64,000 bases of DNA, from the NCBI GenBank assembly GCA_019448385.1, contig JAGTXO010000026.1, positions 404,528 to 468,527 on the forward strand. The letters are read 5' to 3'. Below the pieces are notes generated by a model, which had not been told where the DNA came from, did not search any database, and saw only the letters and a program-made list of their open reading frames with translations. Numbering within the stretch: the stretch's first letter is position 1; the number at the start of each line of letters is the position of its first letter. This document shows positions 41,501 through 53,654 of this stretch, in pieces. Position numbers and translations under genes: made by a program. Origin of the DNA: Diacronema lutheri (taxonomy: Eukaryota; Haptophyta; Pavlovophyceae; Pavlovales; Pavlovaceae).

Positions 41501-43388
41501 CGACCTCCGCGCGCGCGCCGGCGGCGTCGGGCGCGTGCAGCTGCGCGAGCGCGCCAAAGAGCGCGGCGGCCGAGCGGTAGCGGCCGTGCGCCGCGACGAG
41601 CGCGTAGAGCACGCGCAGCGCGGCCACGCCCGCCTGGTCGGGCGCGTCGCCAGCGATTTGCTCGACCTCCCACGTGCGCGTGGGCGGCGGGCTGCCGTCG
41701 GCCGGGTCCGGACGCAGCGCCCACGCGCGCTCGACGATCGCGTTGAACACGCCGTGCGCGGCGCCCTCGTCAAACTCGGCGGCGCCCGCCGCGTGCGCGC
41801 ACCACCCGTGCACGCGCGACGTGGGCGCGTCCACGGCGCGCTGCACGACGAGCACCGCCGGCCGGTCGACGCAGCCGAGGCTCACCGCCGCGTGCTTGCC
41901 CTCGAGCAGCGCCGCCGCCGCAGCCTCGACCAAGGCGTCATCAGGCGCGTCGCCGACGACGACGGCACAGCCGTCGCCGTACTCGGCCTGCATCGCGGCG
42001 ACGCACGACGCGACAAAGTCGCCGCCCGCGGCCGCCGCGTGTCGCGCCGCCAGCATCCGGCGCGCGATGGCAAGCCAGACGTACTCGGCCGGCGCGCGCG
42101 CGGCGCGCGCGCGAGGCGCGCCGGCCGCGCCGCGTGCGCCCGCGCGTGCGCCTCCAGCGGCCGCAACGGCCGAGGCGGCTGGAGCGGCGGTGAGCGTGCG
42201 CCGCGCGCGCTTCGCCGGCCGCGTGATGGGCGATGCACCCGCCATCGCACCGCCCGCAGCAGCCGGTGCGGCCGCCACAGCGCCCGCCGCAACGCCACTC
42301 GTCACGACGCCCGTGGCGGGCGGCGCGGCGGCGGACGTGGCCGCCTCGACGGGCGTCGCGCAACTACCGCCAGCGGTCGCGGACGCGCCCGGCGACGCGT
42401 CGGCGAGGAGGTGGCGCAGCACGCCGCGCGCGAGCGCGACTCGCACGGCGAGCGTCAGCGCGCGCAGGCGGTCGGAAGGCGAGGCGTCGCGCTCGGCGTC
42501 GGCGGACGTGGCGGCAGCAGGCGGGGCGGCGGGCGGCACGGCGGCGGGCTGGGCGGCCGCCGGCGCAACCTCGTCGGCCTTGGCCAGCCAGACGAGCCCG
42601 GCGACTGCGAGCACGACGCTGTACGCGCCGACATCGTCACCCGCAACGCGCGCCAGCCGGGCGTGGGCGTCGGCCTCGGACACGGCGACGTGGAAGAGCA
42701 CGTCGTCGCGGGCAGCTTGCTCGGCAAACTGACGCAGCTGCTTGGCCATCGTCACGCCGGCGACGCACGCCTCGCCCGCCTCTGCCTCGACCTGCTCGTC
42801 CTGGCCGATGGCGGACGCGCCGGCCTCGGCGCCAGCGTCGAGTGTCCGGCGGCGCTCGAGGGCGAAGCCACGCACACAGACGCGCTGGAGGCCGCCGAGC
42901 GCGCCCGCCTTCTCGTGCAGCGCGCACGACAGCTCGACCACCGAGTCCACGCGCCTCGCGGCGGCGCCCCCCCGCTCGCCGCGCGTGGCCGCGCGCACGA
43001 CGAACACCGTGAATTGCGCGCGCTTCGCCGCGCGCGCCGACGCGCACGCGTGCTTCAGGAGCCGGCAAAGCGCGGGCCTTTGCGCCGCTGCGCCCCGCGT
43101 GCACAGCAGCAGTTGGCCGCGCTCGTCGCCCAGCTCCTGCTCGACGGCGGCCTCGAGCGCGTCGTCCGTCAAATCGCCGTGCTCCGTCGAGGCGAGCGCG
43201 CGCGCAGCCGCGAGCGCCAGCTCGCCTGCGCCCGCGCGCCGCCGGCGGCGCGCACCGGCGGGCGCGTGCGGCGCCGACGCGTGTGACGACGCCGCCGCGT
43301 CCGCGCGCGCACACGCGGCGCGCAACGCCTCACGCGCCGAGGCGGCCGCGCGCGCCCTGGGCGCGAGCTTCAAGAACGTGCGCGCGGC

Positions 43389-43461
<73 letters not shown>

Positions 43462-46400
43462 TCGCCCGCGTCGCCGGCCGGCGGCGGCGGTGGCGGCGGT
43501 GGCGGCGCGGCCACGGCGGCGGCAGCAGCGGCGGCGGCGGCGGTGGCGGCGGCGGCGGCGCCCAGCGCGGGCGGCGGCGGCGTGGCGGCGGCGGTGGCGG
43601 CGGCGGTGACGCCAGCGGCGGCCTTGGCGCCGCGCGTCTGCGGCGGCGTTTCGGCGCGATCGGGGCTGCCCCCGCCACGCACCGCGCTCGTGACCGCGCA
43701 GACGCCGCCCGGCGCACGATCGCTGGCCGCGCCGGTCAGCGCGACGCGGAGGCGCTCGCCGACAGCGTACATGTCCGCCACGCTGAACGTGCGCGGCGCG
43801 GACGAGCAGCCCGCCGCGGCGAGCGCGTCGTTGAGCGCGCCCACTATCGCGAGGCCGCACGTCGCGCCACGCTGCGCCGCCTCGTTGAGCAGCAGCGCGC
43901 GGCGCACGCGCGAAATGTCGAGACCCGCCGCGTGCAGCGTGGCAGTTATCGCCTTGGCGAGCATGAGCGCCTGCCTGCAGGGCGACGCGAGCGTGTCGAC
44001 GAGCACCGCGTCGTAGCGATGCTCGCCCGCGCGCGCGACGCGCACAAGGCGCAACGCGGTGAAATGGCCGGAGGCGAGCTGCGCGCCGTCGTCACCGCCC
44101 GCGCCGCCGCGCTCGTCCGACGGGCTCCACACGCCGATGACAGCCTGCGTTGTCGCCTCGCTGCGCAGGCGGTGCAGCAGCGCGGCGCGCTCGGCGTCGT
44201 CCTGAAACACCGCGGGTTGCGCGGCGAGCGGCACGTGGCAGACATGCCCGCCGCCGGCCTGCCCGTGCACGCGCAGCACGACCTCGCAGCACGCGTCGAC
44301 GGTTGAGGCGAGCATGTCGCCGCTGGCGATGCGCTCCACCTCTGCCTGCGGGAGGCCGGCGCTCGCGGCGGCGGCGGCCAGCCGGCGCGCAGCCGCGTCG
44401 CCCGCCCACGCAAGCAGCGCCGAGTTGGCGGGTTGGAGGGGAAGCTCAAGGGCGGCTGGTTCGGTGGCGGTAGCCTCGTTGGCAACGGGCACGTTGGCGG
44501 TGCGCGCGTTGGCGGCGGGCCCGGCGGCGATGGCTGGTGGGGCGGAAGACGCGCCCGCGGCGGCGGGCGCGGACGCGGCAGCGGCAGCGGCTAGTGGGGC
44601 GGGGAAAACGCCGTCGGTGGCAGGCGCGGAGGCGAATGCAGGAGCAACTAGTGGGGCGGGAAAATCGGCGGCAGGCGCGAAGGCGGATGCAGCAGCGGCT
44701 AGTGCGGCGGGGAAAACACCGTCGGCGGCAGGCGCGAAGGCGGATGCAGGAGCGCCCAGCGGGGCGCAGAAAACACCGTCGGCGGCAGGCGCGAAGGCGA
44801 CAGCAGCAGCGGCCAGTGGAGCGGAGGCGCAGGGCCACGCGCGCGCCAGCCGTGCAAGCCCAAGCCGCGCGCGAGCGACGCACGCGCCGATGGCCGAGGC
44901 GGCGGCGCAGGCCACGACGTGGCCTGGCACCGGTGTGGCCAGCCGCTCGCGGGTGTGCACGTCGAGCCGCGCCCCACGCCAAGAGCGGCGGCGCGCTGAA
45001 CGGAGGCGCGCGACCCCGATCGATCCGCCCGCGCACGCGCGCGCCGGCTCAGTGTGGCCAACGCGCGCCGCTATGCAAGGCGCGCGCGCGATAACGGCGG
45101 CTGTCGGCCGTGGCGTGCGCGTGGCGGCGCCGCGGCGACGGGCGCGGCACACGAGCCGCTCGGGCGCGCCGCCGCCGCGCGGCACGATGTCGAGCAGCAC
45201 GGTCACGCCGCGCGCGCGCGCGACCGCCGTGCACGCGAGCCGCACGGGCAGCGGCGGCCCGTCCGGGCGCGCGAGCGCCGCCACCTCGGCGTCGGTGAGG
45301 CTGTGCAGCTCGCGGCGCGCGCGCGCGAACGCGGCGATGTCCGCGCGCAGCTCCGCGTCCGTGCCGAGCGCGGCACGCGCGTGCACGGGGAGCGACGCGC
45401 GCAGCGCGTGGAGCACGCCGCCGCGCGCGCCGCGCGGCGCCGGCGCGCGCTCGCGCTCAGCGCGCGCGGCGCGCGTGAGCTCGCGCACCGCGCGCGCGAG
45501 ATTGCGCCGCGCGGCCGCGACGGGAGGGCTAGGTGCGCGCGCGCGCCGGTTGTAGCGCGGCCGCGCCGAGTCGAGGGGCGGCGGACGCGGTGCGTACGCC
45601 GCGGCGCGGCCCGCGCGCCAAAAGGCCGGCGGCGGGCGCAGCTCCGTCGCGTCGACCGCGGCCGCGAGCGCGCCGAGCGCGGCGTCGCTGTCGCCCGCCG
45701 CGTCGGCCGCGTCGACGAGCACGAAGAGCGCGCCGAGCGCGCGCGACGCGGCCGCCTGCGCGGCGGTGGGGCGGGCGCAGGCAGCGACGCATGCGGCCGC
45801 CATGCCGCGCGCCGCGGCGAACGCCGGTGACGTGACGGCCGCGCCGATGGCAACGGCGGCGGCGGCGACGGTGGAGGCGGCAGCGCCGGCGATGGAGGTG
45901 GCAGCGGCGGCGGCGCTTGCCATCGCGCGGCGCGCGAGACGCGAGGCGCCACCGACCGCCGCCGCCGCAGCGCGCGCTGCGCGCGCGCCGGTGGCGCGCA
46001 TCGTCGCCGCGCCAGGCGCCGCCGCGCCGACGCCGCCGGCGCCCGCGCCGTCGCCGCTCTCGGCCGTGCAGGGCTCCGATGGCGAACCCGGCGTGCGCTG
46101 GCGCGTGATGCGCGCGCCGAGGCGCGCGCTCCGCGCCGCGCGGCCGGCGACGTCGAGGAAGCGCCGTGCGCGCGCCGCGCGCAGGCCACGCGCGCGCGGC
46201 GGCGCACCGACAGGCGCCGAGCGCCGCGGCGCGCACGCCGGCGCGTCGCTGTCGGGTTGCGCAGCGCGCGCGCGGGAACTCGGCGCGGCGTGTGCGGGCG
46301 GCGGGCGCGCGCCCGCGCGGCGCAGAGGCGCGAGGCGCCGGCCGCAGACGAGGCGTGTGCGCAACCAGGACGGCGAGGGCCGCAGGGCGCCGTCGACGTC

Positions 46401-49400
46401 GCGCATCGGCGGGCCGCGAGCCCGCCGCGCAGCCGTGCGGCGCGCGCGAGGCGCTCGGCGGCGCGCGCGCCGCACGGCGCGCGCGGCGGCGCGCACGCCA
46501 GCGACGGCTGCGGCCACGCCGCGCGCCAACACGGCCGCGGCGTGCGCCATCGCACCGAGCACGGCGCGTGGCGCGCCGAGCAAGCGCAGCAAGCGCGACG
46601 CCGTCGCGCGCGCCGGCGCACCGTGTGCAGGGGCCTCGCCAGCGCCAGCACCGACGCCGCCATCGCCGCAGCCGCAGGTGGCGTCGCCGCCGCCGCAGGC
46701 GTCGCGACGGACGCCGCCGCCGCCGAAACAACCGCCGCACACGTCGCCGCCGACGTTGCCACCCCAGCCGCCGTTGCGTGCGCAGGTGGCTGCGGCGCGT
46801 GCGTGCGGGAGGCGTGCCGTGCGGCGCGCATCACACGGGCTGCGCGACGCGAGCGACGCCGCCGGGGTCCCCGCTGCGCCAGGCGCGCCGTGCGCGCCAG
46901 CCTCGCCGGCCTCGCCGGCGCGCGGTCGCGCGCTCGCCTCGACGTGGCCGCCTCCGCCGCCATCGCCGCCGTCGAACCGGGCGGTGGAGGGCTGCCGCTC
47001 GAACCGCTCGTCGGCGTCGGCCGCCACCGCCGCCTCGCGCTCCGCCGCCGCGGCGGCCGCACGGCGCGCGTGGCGGAGCGCGCGGCCGCCGTCCGCTGCG
47101 CGGCGTGGCGGCGCGGGCGCGGGCTTCGGCGCGCGCGGCCCCTCGGCGCGCTCGCGGAGCACGGCGAGCGGCGTGCCCGTGGCGACGCTCGTGCAGACGC
47201 GCCGCAAGGCGGCGCTTACGCACGCGTGGACGACGCGCGCCGTCCGCTTGTCGGCGGCGCGCGCGGCGCGGCGCGCGGCCTTGGCGGCGGCCTTTTTGGC
47301 GCGCCTCTGCTCCGCCTGCTCCGACAGCGCGCGCGCCTGGCGCTCGGCTGCGAGCGCGTCCTCGGGCGAAACGGTCGGCCTCGGCGGCCGCGCGCGCGCG
47401 CTGCGACGCTGCGCGCTGCGGCGGTCGGACGGCGGCTGCCGCGGCGGCGAGGACGGCGAGCGCGAGCTCGGCGTGGGCGACCAATCGCCGCTGACGGTTG
47501 CGAGCGGCGCAAACGGGTTGTCGTCCCCGCGACCCGCGGCGTGCGACAGTGCACGCGGCGTCGGGCGCCGGCCGACCGCTGGCGGGCCCCACTCGGACGG
47601 CGGCTCCGAGGGCGAGCGCGCCGTCGGCGCCGCGCGTTGCGCGGCCGGCGGCGCCTCCCGGTCCAGCGCCGCCTGCTCTCTCGCCGCGGCCTGCTCGTCA
47701 CCCTCCGGCACGCCACGCGGCGCGAGCACCGCGGTGGCGCAGCGCGTCGCGTTGAGCAACGCCGCCTCCATCTGCCGCACGCTGGCCTTGGCGCACGCCA
47801 CACCCTCTCTCGCCCGGCGCAGCGCCTCGTGCGCGCGGCGCACATCCGCGTCGGCATCTTCGCGCATGCCAAAGTGCGCCTGTTGCAGCCGCAGGTCCGC
47901 AGGGCGCCCCTGCGCGCGAGGGGCACGGGCGCGGCGGCGCGCAGGTGACGGAGCTGGCGCGCCGTTCTGCGCTGCGCGCACGCCAATCGACGGGCGCGCG
48001 CGCGGCGGGGCGCGCGCGCGCGCGCGCGCGCGCGCTGCCTACCCAGCCGCCGGCCGGCTCGCGCGAGCGCGCCAGCTGCTCCGCCGCCTCGGCGTCGAGC
48101 ACGCGCTGCTGCGCCTCCTCCTCGCCCAGTGCAGCGAGGTGCAGCCGGCGGGCTGCCTTGCGGCAGTTGCCCTCCGCCTTGCCCACGGCCTTGCGCGCCG
48201 CGTCGACGGGGTCGTCGTTGGCTCTGGCGCGCCTGCGCTTGCCCTTGTCGGCGGGCGGCGGCTTGGCGCGCTGCAGCGTGCCGAGCGCGTCGTCGGCTCC
48301 GCGCGCGGCCGCCCGCGGGCGGCGGGCCCCAAAAAGCGCACCGGTCGCCGTGCGCGCCGCGCAAGCAACGACCAGCGCTGACATGCCGGCGAAGACCGCA
48401 CCGCCCAGCGCCACGGTTGCCACGATGCGCAGCGTCCCGTGCGCAAGCTGCGCTGCCTCCGCCGCTTTGGCGGCCTCGCGCGCGCGCGCATCGGCGGCTC
48501 TCATCTCGTGCAGCAGCCCGGCCGCGCCGCTCGCGCCGTCGCGGCCGCGCGCGAGCTCGCACAGCACCGCCGCCGCGCGCCGCGTGGGCTCGCGCGCGAG
48601 CAGCTGCGCGCCGCCGTCGGGGCGCAGCTTCTCAACGAACTCGACAAACGTCGCGTCGCGCCAGAGGGACATGCGGAAGGCCCTGTGCACCGCCCCCTCC
48701 TGCTCGCGCATCCGCCGTGCCGCCCGCCTGCCGTCGCGCGCGTGCGCGTGCGCGGCCGCGTCGAATCCCGCGACGCCGCGCTGCGCGTCGCGCGCGGCCG
48801 ACGACGGCGCCGCCGCGCTGCCCGCCAAGGGCGCCGCAGCGGCGACGCGCGCGTGCGGAGCGACGGGATCGCCGGCGGCCGGCGGCTCGGCGCGCTGCGG
48901 CGTGCCGTTTGCTCCGCGCGCGGCCGTCCCGGGGGAGATGGCCGCGATGGCGCCGCCAGCCGCGCCGCGCGCCAGCCACGCGCATAGGCTGCCGACGAGC
49001 TCGCCGAGACCCCCGACGGTCGCCGCGGCGGCGAGTGCGCCGGGCTTGCCGGCCGACAGCGGCTCGCGAGCGTCGTCGTCGCGGCCGCCGGCACCCGTCT
49101 TGGCGAGTGCGTCGCGCTCGCCCTCGACGCCCGCCACGACCGCCGCCCCTCCGTCGTCCGCCGCGCCGGCCGCGCGCGCGGCCGGGCGCAGAGGAGGCGT
49201 GCCGGTGCAGCCGTCTCCGCTCGTCTTCGCCGTTTCCTCCACTTTGGTCACTTCGTCGCCACCTGCGCCATCTCCGACGCCGGGGCCCTTGGTCACGCTT
49301 GCCGCCATGCGCGCCGTGCCCGCCGGCCAGCCCGCCGACTGCTCGAGCGCGGCGGCGAGCGGCGCGACGCGCGTCGACTCGGGCGCGCTCTCGTCATCGG

Positions 49401-51717
49401 GCTCGAGCGCGTTGTGCAGGCGCGCGAGCGCGCGCTCGACGGCCGCGGCGCCACTGCCGGGGGCGCGGCTCGCCGCGCGCACCGCGCGCCGCCAGGCCGG
49501 CGCGAACATGAGCGCCGGCTCGAGCGCCGCGAGCGCGCGCGCCTCGCGCGCGTCGCTCGCGCCGAGGCGCGGCGGCACGCGCGCGGCTCCGCGCGGCGCG
49601 GTGCCTCGGAAGCGTGGGCTCAGCGTGTAGGCGAGGTGCTGCGGCACGCCGCGCGCCTCCGCGCGCGCGCGTCCGTCCTCGACCTCGCGCCGCGCCTTCG
49701 CGATCGCCGGCGTGGCGCGCGCGAGCCAGTCGGGGTCGGCGGGCAGGTGGATCACGACGAGAATCGGCGCCCAGTCCAGCCGCGGGTTCTTGTGACGGTC
49801 GGGCACGACCCACACGAGCAGCACCGTGCCCTCCGCGCCGCACGCCGCCTCGTAGATCCTGGGCTGCGAGCGCCAATCGGGCCTGACGCGCAGCGCCCGC
49901 GCGTGGTCGATGGCGGCGGCGCGGTCGCCATTGAAGTGAACCGTCGTCACCTCGCCGATGACGGACCGGCCGGACCGCCAGCAGAACACCGCGTCCGCCG
50001 ACCCGCCGGCGATGGCCGCGAGCGATTCGGGCGCGGCGAGCCGCGGCAAGCCCTCGAAGGCGGCAAAGTCCTCGTGCGCATTGTACACGCCGCCCCAGCC
50101 GTCGTGCGCGTACGCGCGCGCGGCCGCTCGTACCGCGCGCGGCTGGTTCTCCACGCCCGACGTCATGTGCCATGTCGTCCCCGCGAAGCCGGGCTCGCCC
50201 AGCTCGGCCCGCACGACGGTACCGTACCCCGCGCCCTGCGTCGGGGCGGCGAGGTGGTGCATGCCCGCGCCGGTCACGCCCTCCGTGCGCTGCCGCGTGA
50301 CGATCGTGCCCGTCGCGTGCGCGAAAAGCGTGTCGACCACGGCGGGCGCGCGCCCGCTGTTCGCCCGTAGCCGCGCCCTGCCCGCTTTTAGCTGCTCGGG
50401 GTCCTTGGCGTCGTACACGCGCGCGTCCGCGTCGCCCTCATCAGGCGCAGTGTAGACGCAGCGGCGTTCGAGCGGCGCCGAGCCACCGCCGTCCGCCGCC
50501 GCCGGCGAGGTTGGCGCCGCGCCCGCCGCCACCGCGCTCGTCGCCGCCGTGCCCGTCGCCACCGCCGCAGCCGCCGCGCCCGCGGGGTCGTCGTCCCCGT
50601 CCTCCGCGCCCTCCCCGTCGTCAGCGGTGGTGGCGTCGCCATCGTCCCCGTCGCCCTCGCCCCCGCCGAGGCTGCTGAATGGTCGGGGCCCCCACGCCGA
50701 GGCGGCGCGCCGCTGCGGCGCACGCGGCGGTGGCGCTCGCGACGGCGGCCTTGGCGCCGCCGCGCCGCGCGGCCTGGCCGCCGTCGACAGCGCGCGGCCT
50801 GCAGCGCCCGTGAGCGCGTCGAGCGCGGCCGTGCGTGCGATGCGGTCGTCGGGCGCGCGCAGCGCCGCCTCGACGGCCTGCAGCAGCCCGTCGGGCGCGG
50901 ATCCGCCGACACTGGCATCGCACGCCTCGGCGAGCCGCGCGGCCTCGGCGAGCCGCGCGGCCTCGCGGGTGAACGGGCCGAAGCGCCTGGCGCGGTCGCC
51001 GAGCAGAGCGCCGATGGCGGCGCGGAGCGTGCGCGCGCGGGTCTCCTCGTACGCGGCCGTCGTGAGGCGCGCGAGGCGCGCGTCCAAAGCCTTCTTGATG
51101 TCGACAAGGACACTCGCGCGGCGGCCGTAGAGCGTCGATGCGCTCGCCACGACCTCGGCCGCGACTGTTGCCGCGGCGAAGCAACACGCGGCCCCACTCT
51201 GCGGGGGCGCCTTGAAGGCATCGATGGGCGGCGCTGTTCTGCCGATGCGCTGCGCAAGCTTCTTGATGAGCACGCCGGCCGCCGTGGCGTACGCCGATTC
51301 GCCGTTGCCCAAGGTGCGCGAATCGGCGAGCAGGGCGAGCGCGGCGCCGGGCGGCGCGCCGCGCTGCGCGGGCGGCGCGAGGAGCAGGTACGCCGCCGTC
51401 CAGTGCACGAGGCCGCTGGACGCGCGGAGGCAGAGCGGTAGCACGACCACGAGCACCTGCCCAAACCGGTCCGCATCCGCGCATGCTTTGCGCAGGTTGC
51501 GCAGCGCCACCTTGAGCGCATGCTGCGAGCACCCCGTGTCGCCCACCCTAACCCTGCTCGTGCCGAAATCCGCGTAACGCAGCAGGGCGATGAGGCAAGT
51601 GGATGGGACCACGTGGGGGTGGGTATCTCCCGGCGACAGAATGGTGCTGAGGGCCAGCGAGAAACTGTCCGAGCCGCCCCGCCCGCCGGGCAAAGCGTCC
51701 TTCACGGAGTCCTCCAT
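32815..51717 (-). CDS. giant mobile-element protein: C48 peptidases, YqaJ nuclease, chromodomain, Fanzor nuclease
   Basis: Three exons, 51717-48043, 47909-34668 and 34539-32815, predict 6,213 residues. Both introns (133 nt GTAGG...CAG; 128 nt GTGCG...CAG) are phase 0. Order: C48/Ulp1-like peptidase (about 20-190); a disordered part with acidic tracts and a possible PD-(D/E)XK core near GRSVIGEVTTVHF; Ala/Arg-rich linkers; a second intact C48-like domain (about 2380-2600); decayed C48-like folds; YqaJ nuclease (about 3960-4150); Pro/Ala repeats; two more decayed C48-like folds; chromodomain (about 5198-5255); Fanzor (about 5340-6213) with an Asp/Gly-rich tail. The 13.2-kb middle exon has no stop. 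It may be processed by its own peptidases, or could be several genes whose boundaries lack stops. The separate domains are firm; the single-polypeptide model is inference. ATG 51717 directly precedes the first peptidase domain. Confidence 0.6.
35815..35995 (-). other. chromodomain
   Basis: Residues about 5198-5255 of the giant protein. TYEVEAVVDERRKAGKK, then FRIRWRGYDESADTWEPEANV and a terminal helix, is a canonical chromodomain. The aromatic positions Y, W and Y (YEVEAV, RWRGY) that cage methyl-lysine are kept. In retroelements and transposons such domains steer integration or binding to heterochromatin. Confidence 0.9.
37720..37865 (-). repeat. Pro/Ala tandem repeat (PPPAAA-type)
   Basis: GC-rich tandem repeats of about 24 nt in the giant gene encode repeated PPPAAAPP units, probably a flexible linker between the YqaJ region and the decayed C48-like folds. 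Confidence 0.8.
39120..39695 (-). other. YqaJ-like PD-(D/E)XK nuclease domain
   Basis: Residues about 3965-4155 of the giant protein. Motifs: RSPRWHDERWEEVTGSKVGD at the start, a Glu in TTAGILGEAVALR, then SPDGLAIL (D4061) and LVEVKTL (E4076-x-K4078), followed by QLQLGMHVLGV. D-(14)-E-x-K plus the downstream Gln-rich helix is the YqaJ/lambda-exonuclease pattern. Such 5'-3' exonucleases work in recombination with single-strand annealing proteins; none is seen here. Confidence 0.8.
43391..43460 (-). repeat. GCC trinucleotide array encoding poly-alanine
   Basis: About 23 near-perfect GGC (plus-strand) units encode an alanine run in the giant protein just after the second C48-like domain. It is length-unstable by nature and could vary between alleles. 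Confidence 0.85.
43740..44440 (-). other. C48/Ulp1-like peptidase domain 2 (intact catalytic set)
   Basis: In the giant protein's second exon. H2507 in SGHFTALRLV, D2530 in AVLVDTLAS, Q2571 in NEAAQRGA and C2576 in ATCGLAIVGAL reproduce the His-Asp-Gln-Cys order and spacing of Ulp1 peptidases. It is distinct from domain 1 in sequence, so the protein carries two potentially active copies. Confidence 0.6.
44590..44830 (-). repeat. tandem repeat of about 57 nt in the giant gene
   Basis: About four units, each starting near CTAGTGGGGCGGGGAAAA (44591, 44648, 44699, 44757), encode repeated ASAFAPAADGVFPAPL-type peptides. One unit is about six bases shorter, all in frame. It precedes the second C48-like domain. 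Confidence 0.75.
51130..51660 (-). other. C48/Ulp1-like peptidase domain 1 (intact catalytic set)
   Basis: Residues about 20-190 of the giant protein. The Ulp1 order is present: H105 in SGLVHWTAAYL, D132 in LLADSRTLG, Q173 in APPQSG and C178 in GAACCF. C48 enzymes cleave SUMO/ubiquitin-like proteins, and such domains recur in eukaryotic transposons. The His-Trp and Asp-Ser pairs are typical. Activity is likely on sequence grounds; the substrate is unknown. Confidence 0.65.
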
Positions 51718-52236
51718 CTGCAGACTGTGGGCACGTCAGTGTCCGGATGGCGGCCCGGATGATACTTGGGAGAATTTACATGATGCCCTGGAGAATGCCC
51801 CGCTCTCCCACAACCAGGACCCGCCAGCGCGCCGAGCCTACTCGTTTGCCCGCGCCGCCTCTCTTTGCGCGCCCGAGCGCGGCCTCCGAGCGCGGCCAAC
51901 GTCCTCCGGGGGCGTGCATCGTGGCTGCTCGGAGGGGCTGCGACGCGGCGAAAGCTCGCTGCGCGGCCGCAACGTGAGCGCGCGCGCGCGGCCGCGCGCC
52001 GGCCTGCGCTGCTCTGCACGGCCGCGCGCCGGCCTGCGCAGCCTCGTCGCGCAGCGTGAGCGCGAGCGCGCGCGAGGTGAGCTCGGCGGATGGGTGCGCG
52101 GCGGCGTTGGCGGCGGGTGCGGCGGCAGGCTGGGCGGCGGGTTTGGACGGAGAGTGTCGGGGAAGAACGGGGCGCATCCTGGCTGGGAGTTGGACGGCGC
52201 CCACCACGCGCTGGCGGATCCTGGTTGCCACCACCA

Positions 52237-52254
52237 CCCCCCCCCCCCCCCCCC
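52237..52254 (+). repeat. poly-C run, 18 nt
   Basis: An uninterrupted C run, preceded by CCACCACCA. Confidence 0.9.
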
Positions 52255-53622
52255 GGAGACGAGGACCAGGGGCATGGCCGACTCGCTGCGCCGCACAGCG
52301 CGCGGCGCGCGGCATGCTGCGCGACCTCAAGCACATCCAGCCGCGCTCCGCCCACGCAACGCGCGCAATGCCGCGTTGCACTGCAGGTGTGCACGTGCGG
52401 CTCTCACGCGCACTGTGTTGCACGAACGGCATCACGCCACCGAGCTGCGTCCGGACCACGCGCCGCGCGCAGGCGACCACACAGGGGCGCGCCGCGCCGC
52501 GCGTGCGCGCCCTCGCAACCGTTGCAGCACGCTCTGCCTTGCACTGCGCCGAGCCGCCGCGCGCTGTGCGCGTGCATGCAGGGCGCACGCGTGCGACGAA
52601 GCGCGCGCGCGGCGAGGCGCGCGGGCGGCTCGCTGCGCGGGCGGCAACGCGCCCAGCTGCGCCCAGGCCAGGCGCGCGCCCGCGAGTGCCACCGGGACGC
52701 ACTGCCCCCGCCGGGGTCGCCGCGCGCTCTGTGTGTGCGCTCGCGCGCTGCGAGCGCGGCGGAACGTTCGTGCATGGCGCGAAGAGCGCGGCACCCGAAG
52801 ACGGCTGCCCCGAGCCCGCGCCGGGTGGCAGCGAGCGGCGGCACCTCCTCGGCGAGCCCGCCCCGCGCCTTCCCCTCCACGTGGCGTTTTGAGGCAGACG
52901 GACACGCGCCCACACTGCGACTGGGCACGCTGCTCGAGGCAGACACGCACCCAACGCGCGCGCACCACGCGCCCGCGTCGGCGGGCCGGTGTGAACGAGC
53001 GAGAGCTCGGTGTCGCCAACGGGGGCACGGGCGCGACTTCGGTCCGCCTCTCGACGGACGCAGGCGACGCTGCCGGGAACTTCCCCGACGCCTGCACATC
53101 CAGGGCTTCGAGGTACAGAGCTGGGCAACAGTGCCGCTCGTCACCGATGAGGCGGCCAAGCTCGCTATCCTTGCTGCCCTCGGCTCCACCAAACAGCCGG
53201 GCGACCCAACGGTTCGTGATCGCCTGGCCGCCAGGTGCGAACCGCGCCCGTGCAAGCGCTTCACCCGCATTCTCCGCCCCGCTGCGGACGTCCGCCTGCC
53301 GGCCGCGAACACGGCCGGTGCGCGTTGCCGCCTGGCCCAACACGAAAACCCGCCCGCCCCCGAGGCCGCAGGTCCTACCTGCCCAAGCGCAGCCCAACGG
53401 CACGCAGACAGCCCGCCTTGGCAACCGACTCGTGCGCGAGCGCTCCGCCCTCCACAAGAGCCTGCCCCACGCCACCGCCGACGCGGAGCCAGCGCAGCCG
53501 ACGCCCCTCCGCGACGCTCGCGCCGCAAGGCGCAAGGGCCCCGGCGAGACGGCGTCAACCAAGCCCGCCGCTGGCACAGCGCCGGCACCCGGAGCCCACC
53601 CCAAGCCCCCGCGCACGCCTCG

Positions 53623-53653
<31 letters not shown>
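53623..53653 (+). repeat. poly-C run, 31 nt
   Basis: An uninterrupted C run; the true length is likely uncertain in any assembly. Confidence 0.9.

Positions 53654-53654
<1 letters not shown>

Noticed and set aside
40293-43286. Plus-strand open frame of 997 codons
   Set aside because: Antisense to the giant gene; extreme Arg content and no recognisable motif.
43391-43460. CRISPR-like or satellite array
   Set aside because: It is a plain trinucleotide repeat encoding alanine, with no spacers.
45766-48381. Plus-strand open frame of 871 codons
   Set aside because: Antisense to the giant gene; Ala/Arg/Pro-rich low complexity and no family resemblance.
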